Below, one piece after another: positions 16,921 through 25,137 of a DNA stretch of 64,000 bases. Source of the DNA: Roseateles noduli (GTDB lineage Bacteria; Pseudomonadota; Gammaproteobacteria; Burkholderiales; Burkholderiaceae_C); the NCBI GenBank assembly GCA_002205125.1, contig NIOE01000002.1:682001-746000 (forward strand), read 5' to 3'. Positions within the stretch are counted from its first letter, which is position 1. The number at the start of each line of letters is the position of its first letter. A program made the position numbers and the translations under genes. The notes below the pieces were generated by a model, which ran no database searches, was not told the DNA's origin, and saw only the letters and a program-made list of their open reading frames with translations.

Positions 16921-17631
16921 ATGACGGACCTGTCCAGCTTCCCCATCACGAAGAAGTGGCCCGCGCAGCATCCCGAGCGCCTGCAGCTGTACTCGCTGCC
17001 GACGCCCAACGGCGTGAAGGTGTCGATCGCGCTTGAGGAACTGGGTCTGGCCTACGAGCCGCACCTGGTGAGCTTCCAGACCGACGACCAGCTCACGCCC
17101 GAGTTCCTGTCGCTGAACCCGAACAACAAGATCCCCGCGATCATCGATCCGGACGGCCCCGGCGGTCAGCCGCTGCCGCTGTTCGAGTCGGGCGCGATCC
17201 TGGTCTATCTCGCCGAGAAGACCGGCAAGCTGATCCCGCAAGACCCGGCACGTCGCTATGAGACGCTGCAGTGGGTGATGTTCCAGATGGGCGGCATCGG
17301 GCCGATGTTCGGCCAGGTGGGGTTCTTCCACAAGTTCGCCGGCAAGGACTTCGAGGACAAGCGTCCCCGTGATCGTTATCTCAACGAGTCCAAGCGGCTG
17401 CTGGGTGTGCTCGAACAGCGCCTGACTGGCCGCGGATGGATCATGGGCGATGAATACACGATCGCCGACATCGCGATCTGGCCGTGGGTCAACAACCTGG
17501 TGGGCTTCTACGGCGCGGGCGACCTCGTCGGCTTCAGCGAGTTCAAGAACGTGCAGCGCGTGCTGGAAGCGTTCCTGGCGCGCGATGCGGTCAAGCGCGG
17601 GCTGAACATTCCGGCGCGTCCGGCGGCTTGA
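16921..17631 (+). CDS. Glutathione S-transferase family protein, YfcG/Nu-class-like
   Basis: Thiol-disulfide reductase-like GST using glutathione or glutathione disulfide. Seen: 236 aa; thioredoxin-like N-domain with LYSLPTPNGVKVSIALEELG (Asn in place of a catalytic Cys, as in YfcG), NPNNKIPAIID cis-Pro loop, ESGAILVYLAEK; alpha-helical C-domain with QWVMFQMGGIGPMFGQ, GDEYTIADIAIWPW and a conserved terminal helix. Length and motifs fit E. coli YfcG/YghU relatives. Appears monocistronic; the REP-like block that follows separates it from the convergent slyX. Confidence 0.88.
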   Translation: MTDLSSFPITKKWPAQHPERLQLYSLPTPNGVKVSIALEELGLAYEPHLVSFQTDDQLTPEFLSLNPNNKIPAIIDPDGPGGQPLPLFESGAILVYLAEKTGKLIPQDPARRYETLQWVMFQMGGIGPMFGQVGFFHKFAGKDFEDKRPRDRYLNESKRLLGVLEQRLTGRGWIMGDEYTIADIAIWPWVNNLVGFYGAGDLVGFSEFKNVQRVLEAFLARDAVKRGLNIPARPAA

Positions 17632-17660
17632 CCAACAGGGCCGCGGTACTTCCACCGCCG

Positions 17661-17784
17661 CTGGCCCTCACCCCCGCCCTCTCCCGCAAGCGGGAGAGGG
17701 AGTGAGAATGCACCGAGCTGACCGGAAGGCATCGCCCCTTCTTTCTCCCTCTCCCGCTTGCGGGAGAGGGCAGGGGTGAGGGCC
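17661..17784. repeat. REP-like inverted hairpin pair, copy 2
   Basis: Begins CTGGCCCTCACCCCCG, contains hairpins CCCTCTCCCGC-AA-GCGGGAGAGGG and CCCTCTCCCGC-TT-GCGGGAGAGGG in opposite orientation, and ends GGGGTGAGGGCCAG. The spacer after the first hairpin (AGTGAGAATGCACCGAG) is repeated exactly after a hairpin near 38.66 kb, so the repeated unit is longer than the stem. Lies between convergent GST and slyX genes. Confidence 0.88.
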
Positions 17785-17795
17785 AGCGACCTCGC

Positions 17796-18044
17796 TCAGT
17801 AATGCGGCGGCAGCTCGTCGCGCAGCCCGCCGGTGCCATCGCCGCGGCCTTCGGGCACCTGCCGGCGCAGCTGCATGACCTCGCGCACCAGCGCGTCGAT
17901 CTGCTCCTGCTGCTTCGCCACCTGCGCGTTCAGATGATCGACGAGGTCCTCGGCGAAGCTGGCCTTGATCTCCAGCTCCGTGACGCGGGCTTCGAGGACG
18001 CGAACCTCCTCGACAGAACCACCGTCGCCTGCGGCCTCGCTCAT
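17796..18044 (-). CDS. slyX: SlyX family protein
   Basis: Small coiled-coil protein of unknown biochemical role. Seen: 82 aa; VRVLEARVTELEIKASFAED with heptad spacing, DHLNAQVAKQQEQIDALVRE, and the family C-terminus ELPPHY. Its ATG (18044) overlaps the stop of the DUF885 gene as ATGA, so it is translationally coupled to it and is the last gene of the feoA-feoB-DUF885-slyX series. E. coli slyX sits next to slyD, so this context is different. Confidence 0.85.
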   Translation of the reverse strand: MSEAAGDGGSVEEVRVLEARVTELEIKASFAEDLVDHLNAQVAKQQEQIDALVREVMQLRRQVPEGRGDGTGGLRDELPPHY

Positions 18045-19909
18045 TGCGCCGCCTTCGCCGCCGGTTGCGACATCAGTTCCGAGATCACCGACACCGGCGC
18101 GTTCCCGTAGCTCAGGAACTGCTCGTTGAAGTCCTTCAGCTTGAAGTCCTTGCCCAGCGCCTGCTTGCGCTGCTCGCGCAGTTCCATGATGTCGCTGTAG
18201 CCGCTGAAGTAGCTCGTCAGCTGCACCGAGGTCAGCTGCACCCGACGCCACTTCTCGCGCGCCTCGCGCTCCGTCTGGAAGGCTTGTCGCTGCAGCAGGT
18301 CCAGCGCCTGCGCCTCGGTCATCCCCAGCACGTGCACGTTGTAGTCCAGGATCGTGTTGGTGACGCTGCGCAGGTTCCACTTGCCCCACATCAGCCACAT
18401 CTCCGGCGCGTTCCCGCCGTAGCCGGACTCCAGCATCATCCGCTCGCCGTAGACCGCCCAGCCTTCGACCATCGCGCCGTTGCCGAACAGCGTCTTCACC
18501 AGCGACGGCGACTTGTTCGCGTGCACCAGCTGCGTGTAGTGGCCCGGCACCGCCTCATGGATGTTGAGGATCTGCAGGATCCAGCGGTTGTACTCGCGCA
18601 GCGAGCTCTCCGCCTGCTCCGGGGTCAGGTCGTCCAGCGGCGTGACGTTGTAGTAGGTGCGGTCCTGCGGCCGGTACGGGCCGGGCGCCTCGATGCCGGC
18701 GCCGGCCACGCCGCGCTGGTACACCGGCGTCTCGCGCACGATCAGCGGCTTGCTCGCGTCCTGCGTCAGCAGGTCGTGCTCGGTGATCCAGCGCTCCAGC
18801 TGCGGGATCTGCGCGCGGATCTCATTCACGAAGTCCTCGCGCTTCACATGCTGCTCGCTCAGCTTGCCGATCACCGCGCCGATGCGGGCGAAGCGGTCCT
18901 CCGGCTTGGGCGCGTCGCCCATGGTCTGCGTCCACAGCTGGTCGGAGATCTGCGCCATCTGCGTCAACAGCGCCTCGCGCGCCTTCAACGCGCGCTGGTA
19001 CATCTGCTCGGCCGAATGCACCGACTGGATGTCGTAGGCGAACTTCTGCTCGTACAGCGCCTTGCCCAGGCGGAAGCTGCGCGCCTTGCCGCTGGCCTTG
19101 CCGTCGGCCAGGAGCTTCGTGAGATGCGCGCGGTAGCCCTCGACGGCCGCCTTCGCGCCGGCGATGCGGTCCGCGAGCTGCTTGCGCTCGGCCGCGGTCA
19201 GCGACGCCGCGTCCGGACCCTGCGCGGCCTTGGCCACTTCGTCCAGCACGCTGAGCACGCCCGGCGCCTGATCGATCGCCAGCTGCGTATGCTCCAGCGT
19301 CGGCTGCTTCAGCAGCGCCGCGCCAGCGCGGTAGTAGGCCGGCACCAGCGCCAGCCGGGCCGAGATCGTCTTCAGCCGCACCGGCACCGGCGCGTAGTCC
19401 GTCGCGAGGATGTAGTCGATCGGGCCGGCGATGTTGAGGAAGGACGGATTCCACTCGTACTCGCACAGCTCGGTCAGCTGGAAGCGGTCGCTGCGCAGCT
19501 TGTTGAGCAGCTGGCCGAGGTCGGTCCGCGAGGCCGCGCTCAACGTCTTCGCGTCCACGGCCTCGAAGCGCTTGAGCCAGTGGTTCGCGAAGCTCAACGA
19601 TCGGGCGCGCATCGCGCGGTCCGGCGCCGGCAGCTCCGCGGCGAATTCATAGCGGCCGGCGCCGATGGCGGCATCCGGGTCCAGGCGCCACAGCGCCTCG
19701 ATGTAGTCGTTGGCCAGGCGCTGGAAGCGGGTGTCGACGTCCAGCGTCTGATCCGGATCGAGCTTGATGACGCCGCGCGTCGGCTTGGGTGTATCGCTGG
19801 CGGTGGCAGCGAAGGCCGAGCCGGCGGACAGCGCGCCGACGGTGGTCAGCGCGGCTACGGCCAGCGCCGACAGGGTGAGGTGGGTGAGGCGGTTGGAGCG
19901 ATTCGTCAT
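18041..19909 (-). CDS. DUF885 family exported protein, putative metallo-carboxypeptidase
   Basis: Likely zinc peptidase distantly related to M32/M2-type carboxypeptidases. Seen: 622 aa; an N-terminal signal peptide (LSALAVAALTTVGALSAGSAFA), long helical segments, and the DUF885 zinc motif NIHEAVPGHYTQ about 70% along, followed by GAMVEGWAVYGERMM carrying the third ligand Glu. Those two motifs define the family; substrate unknown. Start ATG 19909 lies 38 bp after feoB in the same direction, so it may share the feo transcript. The slyX gene overlaps its stop by 4 bp. Confidence 0.85.
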   Translation of the reverse strand: MTNRSNRLTHLTLSALAVAALTTVGALSAGSAFAATASDTPKPTRGVIKLDPDQTLDVDTRFQRLANDYIEALWRLDPDAAIGAGRYEFAAELPAPDRAMRARSLSFANHWLKRFEAVDAKTLSAASRTDLGQLLNKLRSDRFQLTELCEYEWNPSFLNIAGPIDYILATDYAPVPVRLKTISARLALVPAYYRAGAALLKQPTLEHTQLAIDQAPGVLSVLDEVAKAAQGPDAASLTAAERKQLADRIAGAKAAVEGYRAHLTKLLADGKASGKARSFRLGKALYEQKFAYDIQSVHSAEQMYQRALKAREALLTQMAQISDQLWTQTMGDAPKPEDRFARIGAVIGKLSEQHVKREDFVNEIRAQIPQLERWITEHDLLTQDASKPLIVRETPVYQRGVAGAGIEAPGPYRPQDRTYYNVTPLDDLTPEQAESSLREYNRWILQILNIHEAVPGHYTQLVHANKSPSLVKTLFGNGAMVEGWAVYGERMMLESGYGGNAPEMWLMWGKWNLRSVTNTILDYNVHVLGMTEAQALDLLQRQAFQTEREAREKWRRVQLTSVQLTSYFSGYSDIMELREQRKQALGKDFKLKDFNEQFLSYGNAPVSVISELMSQPAAKAAQ

Positions 19910-19947
19910 GGGGCGCGAGCATAGCCCGGCCCCGGTCAAATTCGCGT

Positions 19948-21810
19948 TCAGGTCAGCAGCCAGCGGCTCACGTGGAAGGTCAGCCAGGACGCCACGTACG
20001 CGAGCACGAACAGGTAGGTCAGCATGATCGCGGGGATCTTGTAGCCGCCGGTCTCGCGCTTGACGGCCGCGATCGTCGACAGGCACTGCGGCGCGAACAC
20101 GAACCACGCCAGCAGCGAGAACGCCGTCGGCAGGCCCCAGGTCGAGGCGATCAGCGGTGTCAGCGCCTGCGCGGCCTCGTCGCCGGTGGCCGACAGCGAG
20201 TACACCGTGCCCAGCGCGCTGACCGCGATCTCGCGGGCGGCCATGCCCGGCACCAGCGCCAGGCTGATCTGCCAGTTGAAGCCGATCGGCTCGAAGATCG
20301 TCGCCAGCCCGCGACCCAGGTAGCCCGCGAAGCTGTACTCGATCGCCGGGCCGGTCGCGCCTTCGGGCGCGCCGGGGAAGGTCGACAGCACCCACAGCAG
20401 CAGCGTCAGCGCCAGGATGATCCCACCCACGCGCTTGATGAAGATCTCCGCGCGCTGCAGCAGCCCGATCGCGACGTTGCGCGCATGCGGCCAGTGGTAG
20501 CTGGGCAGCTCCATCATCAGCGGACGCACCTGGCGGCCCGCATTGGTGAAGCGCTTCAAGACCCACGCCACCGCCATCGCCGCGATGATCCCGGCGAAGT
20601 ACAGGACGAACAGCACCAGCCCCTGCAGCTCGATCCCGCCCCACAGCTCGCGCTGCGGGATGAAAGCGCCGATCAGCAGCGCATACACCGGCAGCCGCGC
20701 CGAGCAGGTCATCAGCGGCGCGATCAGGATGGTGACGAGCCGGTCGCGCGGGCTCGCGATCGAGCGCGTCGCCATGATCCCGGGGATCGCGCAGGCGAAG
20801 CTCGACAGCAGCGGGATGAAGCTGCGGCCCGACAGGCCCACCGAGCCCATCAGCCGGTCCAGCAGGAAGGCCGCGCGCGGCAGGTAGCCCGACTCCTCCA
20901 GCAGCAGGATGAAGAAGAACAGGATCAGGATCTGCGGCAGGAACACCAGCACCCCGCCCACGCCCGCGATCAGCCCGTCCACGACCAGGCTGCGCAGATG
21001 GCCCTCGGGCAGCAGCGCGCCGGCCTGCTCGCCCAGCCAGCCCGTGCCGGCCTCGATCCAGCCCATCGGCGCCTCCGCCCACGCGAACACCGCCTGGAAC
21101 AGGAAGAACAGCAGCACCGCCAGCAGGATCGGGCCCAGCACCGGATGCAGCACGAAGCGGTCGACCTTGTCGCTGGGCAGCTCGCCCTGCAGCGTGTCGA
21201 GGCCCAGCTCCTTCAGGATGTGGTTGATGCGCGCCGTGTCCTCGCCTTCGGCGGTGACGGCGTCGGTGCGCCAGCGATCGGGCTCGTCCAGCACTGCGCG
21301 CAGGTCGTCGATGCCTTCGCCGTCGGTGGCCACCGTGCGGATCACCGGCACGCCCAGCAGCGTGCTCAGCTTCTGCGTGTCGACGTTGATGCCGCGACGC
21401 TGCGCCAGGTCGGCCATGTTCAACGCCACCACGCAGGGCACGCCCTGGCGCTGCACCGACAGGAACAGACGCAGGTTGCGGCGCAGGTTGGTCGCGTCCA
21501 GCACGCACACGATCAGGTCGGGGCGCTTCTCGCCCTGCGCGCGGCCGGCCAGCACGTCCACGGTCACGCGCTCGTCCGGCGAGCGCGGATACAGCGAATA
21601 CGTCCCCGGCAGGTCCAGCACGCGCAGCAGCTTGCCCGCGGCGGTCTTGAGGCGGCCTTCCTTGCGCTCGACGGTCACGCCGGCGTAGTTGGCGACCTTC
21701 TGGCGGCTGCCGGTCAGGCGGTTGAACAGGGCGGTCTTGCCGCAGTTCGGATTGCCGACCAGCGCCAGCAGCGGCCCGGCGGGATGGATGTGGACGACGG
21801 ACTCACGCAT
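19948..21810 (-). CDS. feoB: Ferrous iron transporter FeoB
   Basis: Inner-membrane Fe(II) importer with an N-terminal GTPase-like domain. Seen: 620 aa; G1 GNPNCGKTALFN at 19-30, G3 DLPGTYSL, G4 NMAD; then membrane core with the paired Gate motifs LSGRSFIPLLSSFACAIPG and GMAAREIAVSALG, and multiple further helices to a C-terminal membrane segment. It is shorter than E. coli FeoB (773 aa). Start ATG 21810 overlaps the end of feoA by 8 bp. No FeoC gene follows; DUF885 comes next. Confidence 0.93.
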   Translation of the reverse strand: MRESVVHIHPAGPLLALVGNPNCGKTALFNRLTGSRQKVANYAGVTVERKEGRLKTAAGKLLRVLDLPGTYSLYPRSPDERVTVDVLAGRAQGEKRPDLIVCVLDATNLRRNLRLFLSVQRQGVPCVVALNMADLAQRRGINVDTQKLSTLLGVPVIRTVATDGEGIDDLRAVLDEPDRWRTDAVTAEGEDTARINHILKELGLDTLQGELPSDKVDRFVLHPVLGPILLAVLLFFLFQAVFAWAEAPMGWIEAGTGWLGEQAGALLPEGHLRSLVVDGLIAGVGGVLVFLPQILILFFFILLLEESGYLPRAAFLLDRLMGSVGLSGRSFIPLLSSFACAIPGIMATRSIASPRDRLVTILIAPLMTCSARLPVYALLIGAFIPQRELWGGIELQGLVLFVLYFAGIIAAMAVAWVLKRFTNAGRQVRPLMMELPSYHWPHARNVAIGLLQRAEIFIKRVGGIILALTLLLWVLSTFPGAPEGATGPAIEYSFAGYLGRGLATIFEPIGFNWQISLALVPGMAAREIAVSALGTVYSLSATGDEAAQALTPLIASTWGLPTAFSLLAWFVFAPQCLSTIAAVKRETGGYKIPAIMLTYLFVLAYVASWLTFHVSRWLLT

Positions 21811-22084
21811 GGGCGGCTCCCGCTTGGCCGGAGCCGTCGAGCTCCACGCATTCGGCTTCCGCGCGACGCAGCGCGAAGGTCGACTGCCCGATGCGCACCA
21901 CCAGCGGATCGGCGCCGGGCATGGCGCGGGCGAGCACGGCGACGTGTTCGCCGGCGACGAAGCCCAGTTCCTCCAGCATCTGTTTCCATTCCGGCGCATG
22001 TGCCGGGGCCTGCAGCGCCTTGACGCGGTGCGCCTGGCCGATGACGGCCTGCGCGAGGGTGGGGACTTGGGGAACGGCGCTCAT
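21803..22084 (-). CDS. feoA: Ferrous iron transport protein FeoA
   Basis: Small SH3-like cytoplasmic partner of FeoB. Seen: 93 aa; ELGFVAGEHVAVLARAMPGADPLVVRIG matches the FeoA core (split here over residues 39-66), with FALRRAEAECVEL closing the barrel. First gene of the feo operon, overlapping feoB by 8 bp. A Fur-type box sits 50-68 bp upstream of its start. Confidence 0.9.
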   Translation of the reverse strand: MSAVPQVPTLAQAVIGQAHRVKALQAPAHAPEWKQMLEELGFVAGEHVAVLARAMPGADPLVVRIGQSTFALRRAEAECVELDGSGQAGAAHA

Positions 22085-22133
22085 GTCGTAGGGATCTCGG
22101 GAGGAGCCTGCGGGCTTGCGAAGCGAAAGATTC

Positions 22134-22152
22134 TAAATGATAGTGATTCTCA
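22134..22152 (-). promoter_or_regulatory. Fur box upstream of feoAB
   Basis: On the minus strand TGAGAATCACTATCATTTA reads as the Fur array of NATWAT-type hexamers seen upstream of betaproteobacterial iron genes. It suggests iron-dependent repression of feoAB and perhaps the downstream DUF885-slyX genes. Confidence 0.7.
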
Positions 22153-22433
22153 ACTTCCTCCGCAGAACCGAGGTGACGGTTCGGTGAACCCGAGTGCGGA
22201 CTGCAATTCGCCCAACGAGGAAGTCCCTCGAAAGGGGGCGACGTCAGCGAGTGGGTGTGGGGCCGGAGTGATGCTGGGGGTTCGCGGACGCGATGCCCCC
22301 TGCATCGCGGAGAGCCCGCGCTTGGCAGAACGGAGTAGGGCGGTGCAGGCACGGGACCTGCTAGTCGATAGCGGCATTCGCCACCCCGCGCAACCGCCCG
22401 GACTAGTGAGCCGCCTCCTGTTTTGACGACCTC
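22153..22433. other. Non-coding stretch upstream of the nucleoside operon
   Basis: Lies between the Fur box and the nucleoside operon promoter. It contains a copy of a second dispersed motif (22209-22242) but no convincing gene; open frames through it in several phases look like translations of repeat DNA. Confidence 0.5.
22209..22242. repeat. Second dispersed repeat family, copy A
   Basis: CGCCCAACGAGGAAGTCCCT followed by CGAAAGGGGGCGAC aligns with CGCCCATTGGAGGGACCCCT plus TCAGAGGGGGGCGAC at 36751-36785. The shared pattern continues loosely for about 25 bp to the right. Confidence 0.5.
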
Positions 22434-22470
22434 GCAAACGTTTAGCGTTTACCTTGACGTGGCTTACACT
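22434..22470 (+). promoter_or_regulatory. Candidate promoter with PurR/LacI-type operator for the nucleoside operon
   Basis: GCAAACGTTT (22434-22443) matches the core of the LacI/PurR-family operator (GCAAACGTTTGC) with its central CG, and a further CGTTT follows at 22446-22450. It overlaps a weak -35 TTAGCG (22442-22447) spaced 17 bp from -10 TACACT (22465-22470), 54 bp before the first gene. Repression by a LacI-family regulator encoded elsewhere is inference. Confidence 0.45.
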
Positions 22471-22523
22471 CGCGCCTTCTTAGAATGCTCGGCTGCTCCT
22501 CACCCTTCGCATCGAGACTGCAA

Positions 22524-23516
22524 ATGATGAAGTCCTTCCTGTCGTTCTCCCCTCTCGCGGCTGGCGTGGCCTTGGCCCTGACGGCTGGCGCGGCCGCTGC
22601 GCAGACCACCCCGGCGGTGATCTTCGACATGGGCGGCAAGTTCGACAAGTCGTTCAACGAGGCCGCGTACCGCGGCGTCGAGCAGTGGAAGAAGGATACG
22701 GGCGGCAAGTATCTCGAGTTCGAGATCAGCAACGAGACCCAGCGCGTGCAGGCGATCCGCCGCATGGCCGAGCGCGGCGCGAGCCCCATCATCTCGGTGG
22801 GCTTCGCCCAGGCCTCGGCGCTGAACCAGGTCGCCAAGGACTTCCCCAAGACCAAGTTCGTCATCATCGACGAGAAGGTCAACCAGCCCAACGTGCAGTC
22901 GGTGCTGTTCAAGGAGCAGGAAGGCAGCTTCCTCGTCGGCGCGCTGGCCGCGCTGACCAGCAAGACCGGCAAGGTCGGCTTCGTGGGCGGCATGGACATC
23001 CCGCTGATCCGCAAGTTCGAATGCGGCTATGAGCAGGGCGCCAAGGCGGCCAACCCGAAGGCGGAAGTCTTCAAGAACATGACCGGCACCACCGCCTCGG
23101 CCTGGAACGATCCGACCCGCGGCGGCGAGCTGGCCAAGGCCCAGTTCGCCAAGGGCGTGGACGTGGTCTTCGCCGCGGCCGGCGGCACCGGCGTCGGCGT
23201 CTACCAGGCGGCCAAGGACGCCGGCAAGCTGGCCATCGGCGTCGACAGCAACCAGAACCACCTGCAGCCCGGCACCATGCTGAGCTCCATGGTCAAGCGC
23301 GTGGACGTCGCCGTCTACAACGTGCTCAAGGAATGGAAGCCCGGCATCAGCGTGCTGGGCCTGAAGGAAGGCGGCGTCGAGTACGCCGTCGACGCCAACA
23401 ACGCCAAGCTGATCGCCCCCGCGATCAAGACGAAGCTGGACGCGTACAAGGCCGACATCATCGCCGGCAAGATCAAGGTCGCGGACTACATGGCGGACAA
23501 CGCCTGCAAGAACTGA
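22524..23516 (+). CDS. BMP-family nucleoside-binding ABC transporter protein
   Basis: Periplasmic binding protein of the basic membrane protein (PnrA/Med/BmpD) family, which binds purine nucleosides. Seen: 330 aa; signal peptide with cleavage near AGAAAA-QTT and no lipobox Cys, so probably soluble; VIFDMGGKFDKSFNEAAYRG at the mature start, ISVGFAQASAL, GKVGFVGGMDIPLIRKFE, and GVDSNQNHL, all family ligand-site regions. Start ATG 22524 (an adjacent ATG at 22527 is possible). First gene of a cluster with its own ATPase, two permeases and nucleoside-degrading enzymes, which supports a nucleoside ligand. Confidence 0.9.
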   Translation: MMKSFLSFSPLAAGVALALTAGAAAAQTTPAVIFDMGGKFDKSFNEAAYRGVEQWKKDTGGKYLEFEISNETQRVQAIRRMAERGASPIISVGFAQASALNQVAKDFPKTKFVIIDEKVNQPNVQSVLFKEQEGSFLVGALAALTSKTGKVGFVGGMDIPLIRKFECGYEQGAKAANPKAEVFKNMTGTTASAWNDPTRGGELAKAQFAKGVDVVFAAAGGTGVGVYQAAKDAGKLAIGVDSNQNHLQPGTMLSSMVKRVDVAVYNVLKEWKPGISVLGLKEGGVEYAVDANNAKLIAPAIKTKLDAYKADIIAGKIKVADYMADNACKN

Positions 23517-23541
23517 CCCCTCGCGAGCGAGCGTTCCTGAC

Positions 23542-25137
23542 ATGACACAGTCCCCACGCGGCGCCGCCGCGCCCGCGGTCCGTCTGTGCGAGATCTCCAA
23601 GCGCTTCGGCGCGGTGCTGGCCAACCGGTCGGTGAGCCTGGCCGTCGAGCGCGGCACGGTGCACGGCCTGGTCGGCGAGAACGGCGCCGGCAAGAGCACG
23701 CTGATGGCCATCCTCTACGGCTACTACCACGCCGACGAGGGCCACATCGAGGTCGACGGCCAGCGCGTGACCATCGCCAACTCGCAGCAGGCCATCGCGC
23801 TGGGCATCGGCATGGTGCATCAGCACTTCATGCTGGTGGACACGCTGTCCGCGCTGGACAACGTGATGCTGGGCGCGGAGCCGGCCTTCTTCCTCTCCCG
23901 CGCGAAGCGCCAGGTGCGCCAGGAGCTGGAGGCGCTGATGCGCGACACCGGCCTGACGGTGCGCCTGGACGCGACCGTCGCCGACCTGCCGGTCGGCGAG
24001 ATGCAGCGCCTGGAGATCCTGAAGGCGCTGTACCGCGGCGCGAAGATCCTGATCCTGGACGAGCCCACCGCGGTGCTGACGCCGCAGGAGACCGACCAGC
24101 TGTTCGAGGTCCTGCGCCGCCTGCGCGAGCGCGGCACCACCATCCTGCTGATCACGCACAAGCTGCGCGAGGTGATGGCGCTGTGCGACGCCGTGACCGT
24201 GATGCGCGCGGGCACCGTGATCAAGACCTGCGCGATCGGCGAGACCAGTCCCGAGGACCTGGCCGAGAGCATGGTCGGCCGCAAGGTCAACCTGGGCCGG
24301 GACGACGCCGCCGCGAAGTCGTCGTCCGACGCGCCGGTGCTGAAGGCCGAAGGCCTCACCGTCGCCGGCGACAGCGGCTCCGGCGTGCACCTGCTGAGCA
24401 ACGCGACGCTCGCGCTGCGTCCGGGCGAGATCGTCGGCGTGGCCGGCGTCTCCGGCAACGGCCAGAGCGAGCTGCTGGAAGTCCTGGCCGGCATGCGCGC
24501 GCCGGACGCCGGCACGCTGCATGTCGCGGGTCGCGACTTCCGCCCCACGTCCTGGATGGACCCGCGCACGGCGCGTGAGCTCAAGCTCGCGCACGTGCCC
24601 GAAGACCGCCATGCGCTCGGCATGGTGCTGGACTTCCCCGCGTGGGAGACGGCCGCGCTCGGGTACCACGAGCAGGACGCCTACCGCGCCGGCCCGATGG
24701 GCCTGGGCATGAACCAGCGCCACCTGCGCGCGCAGACCGCGGAGATGATGGAACGCTTCGACGTCCGTCCGCGCAACGCGGAGCTGGGCTCGTCCAAGTT
24801 CTCCGGCGGCAACCAGCAGAAGCTGATCCTGGCGCGCGAGATCGGCCAGAGTCCCGCAGTGCTGCTGGTCGGCCAGCCCACGCGCGGCGTCGACATCGGC
24901 GCCATCGAATTCATCCACAACCAGCTGCGCCGCCTGCGCGACGCCGGCTGCGCCATCCTGGTCGTGTCCAGCGAGCTCGACGAGATCCTGGCGCTGGCCG
25001 ATCGCGTCATCGTCATGAACGCCGGCCGCATCACCGGGGAACTCGCGATCGACGAGTGCTCCGAGAAGAACCTGGGCCTGCTGATGTCAGCCTCCCCGAA
25101 TCACGAGAAGACCGCCGCCGCGGCGACCACCCCATGA
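23542..25137 (+). CDS. Nucleoside ABC transporter ATPase (duplicated ATPase domain)
   Basis: Energises the nucleoside importer; related to NupO/YufO and RbsA. Seen: 531 aa with two ABC domains. The first has Walker A GENGAGKSTLM, signature-like VGEMQRLEI and Walker B ILILDEPTAVLTP. The second has a degenerate P-loop GVSGNGQSELL, signature FSGGNQQKLILARE and VGQPTRGVDIGA, as is usual for this family. An internal HVPEDRHALGMVLDF resembles the RbsA class. It begins 25 bp after the binding protein gene and its stop overlaps the next start as ATGA. Confidence 0.92.
   Translation: MTQSPRGAAAPAVRLCEISKRFGAVLANRSVSLAVERGTVHGLVGENGAGKSTLMAILYGYYHADEGHIEVDGQRVTIANSQQAIALGIGMVHQHFMLVDTLSALDNVMLGAEPAFFLSRAKRQVRQELEALMRDTGLTVRLDATVADLPVGEMQRLEILKALYRGAKILILDEPTAVLTPQETDQLFEVLRRLRERGTTILLITHKLREVMALCDAVTVMRAGTVIKTCAIGETSPEDLAESMVGRKVNLGRDDAAAKSSSDAPVLKAEGLTVAGDSGSGVHLLSNATLALRPGEIVGVAGVSGNGQSELLEVLAGMRAPDAGTLHVAGRDFRPTSWMDPRTARELKLAHVPEDRHALGMVLDFPAWETAALGYHEQDAYRAGPMGLGMNQRHLRAQTAEMMERFDVRPRNAELGSSKFSGGNQQKLILAREIGQSPAVLLVGQPTRGVDIGAIEFIHNQLRRLRDAGCAILVVSSELDEILALADRVIVMNAGRITGELAIDECSEKNLGLLMSASPNHEKTAAAATTP

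Noticed and set aside
19972-22023. Long plus-strand open frame opposite feoB
   Set aside because: Composition is low-complexity (Gln/Arg/His-rich) and it lies exactly over FeoB, whose motifs are clear.
22150-22437. A 95-codon minus-strand frame and overlapping frames upstream of the BMP gene
   Set aside because: No ribosome site or family resemblance; the phrases look like translations of the dispersed intergenic repeat.
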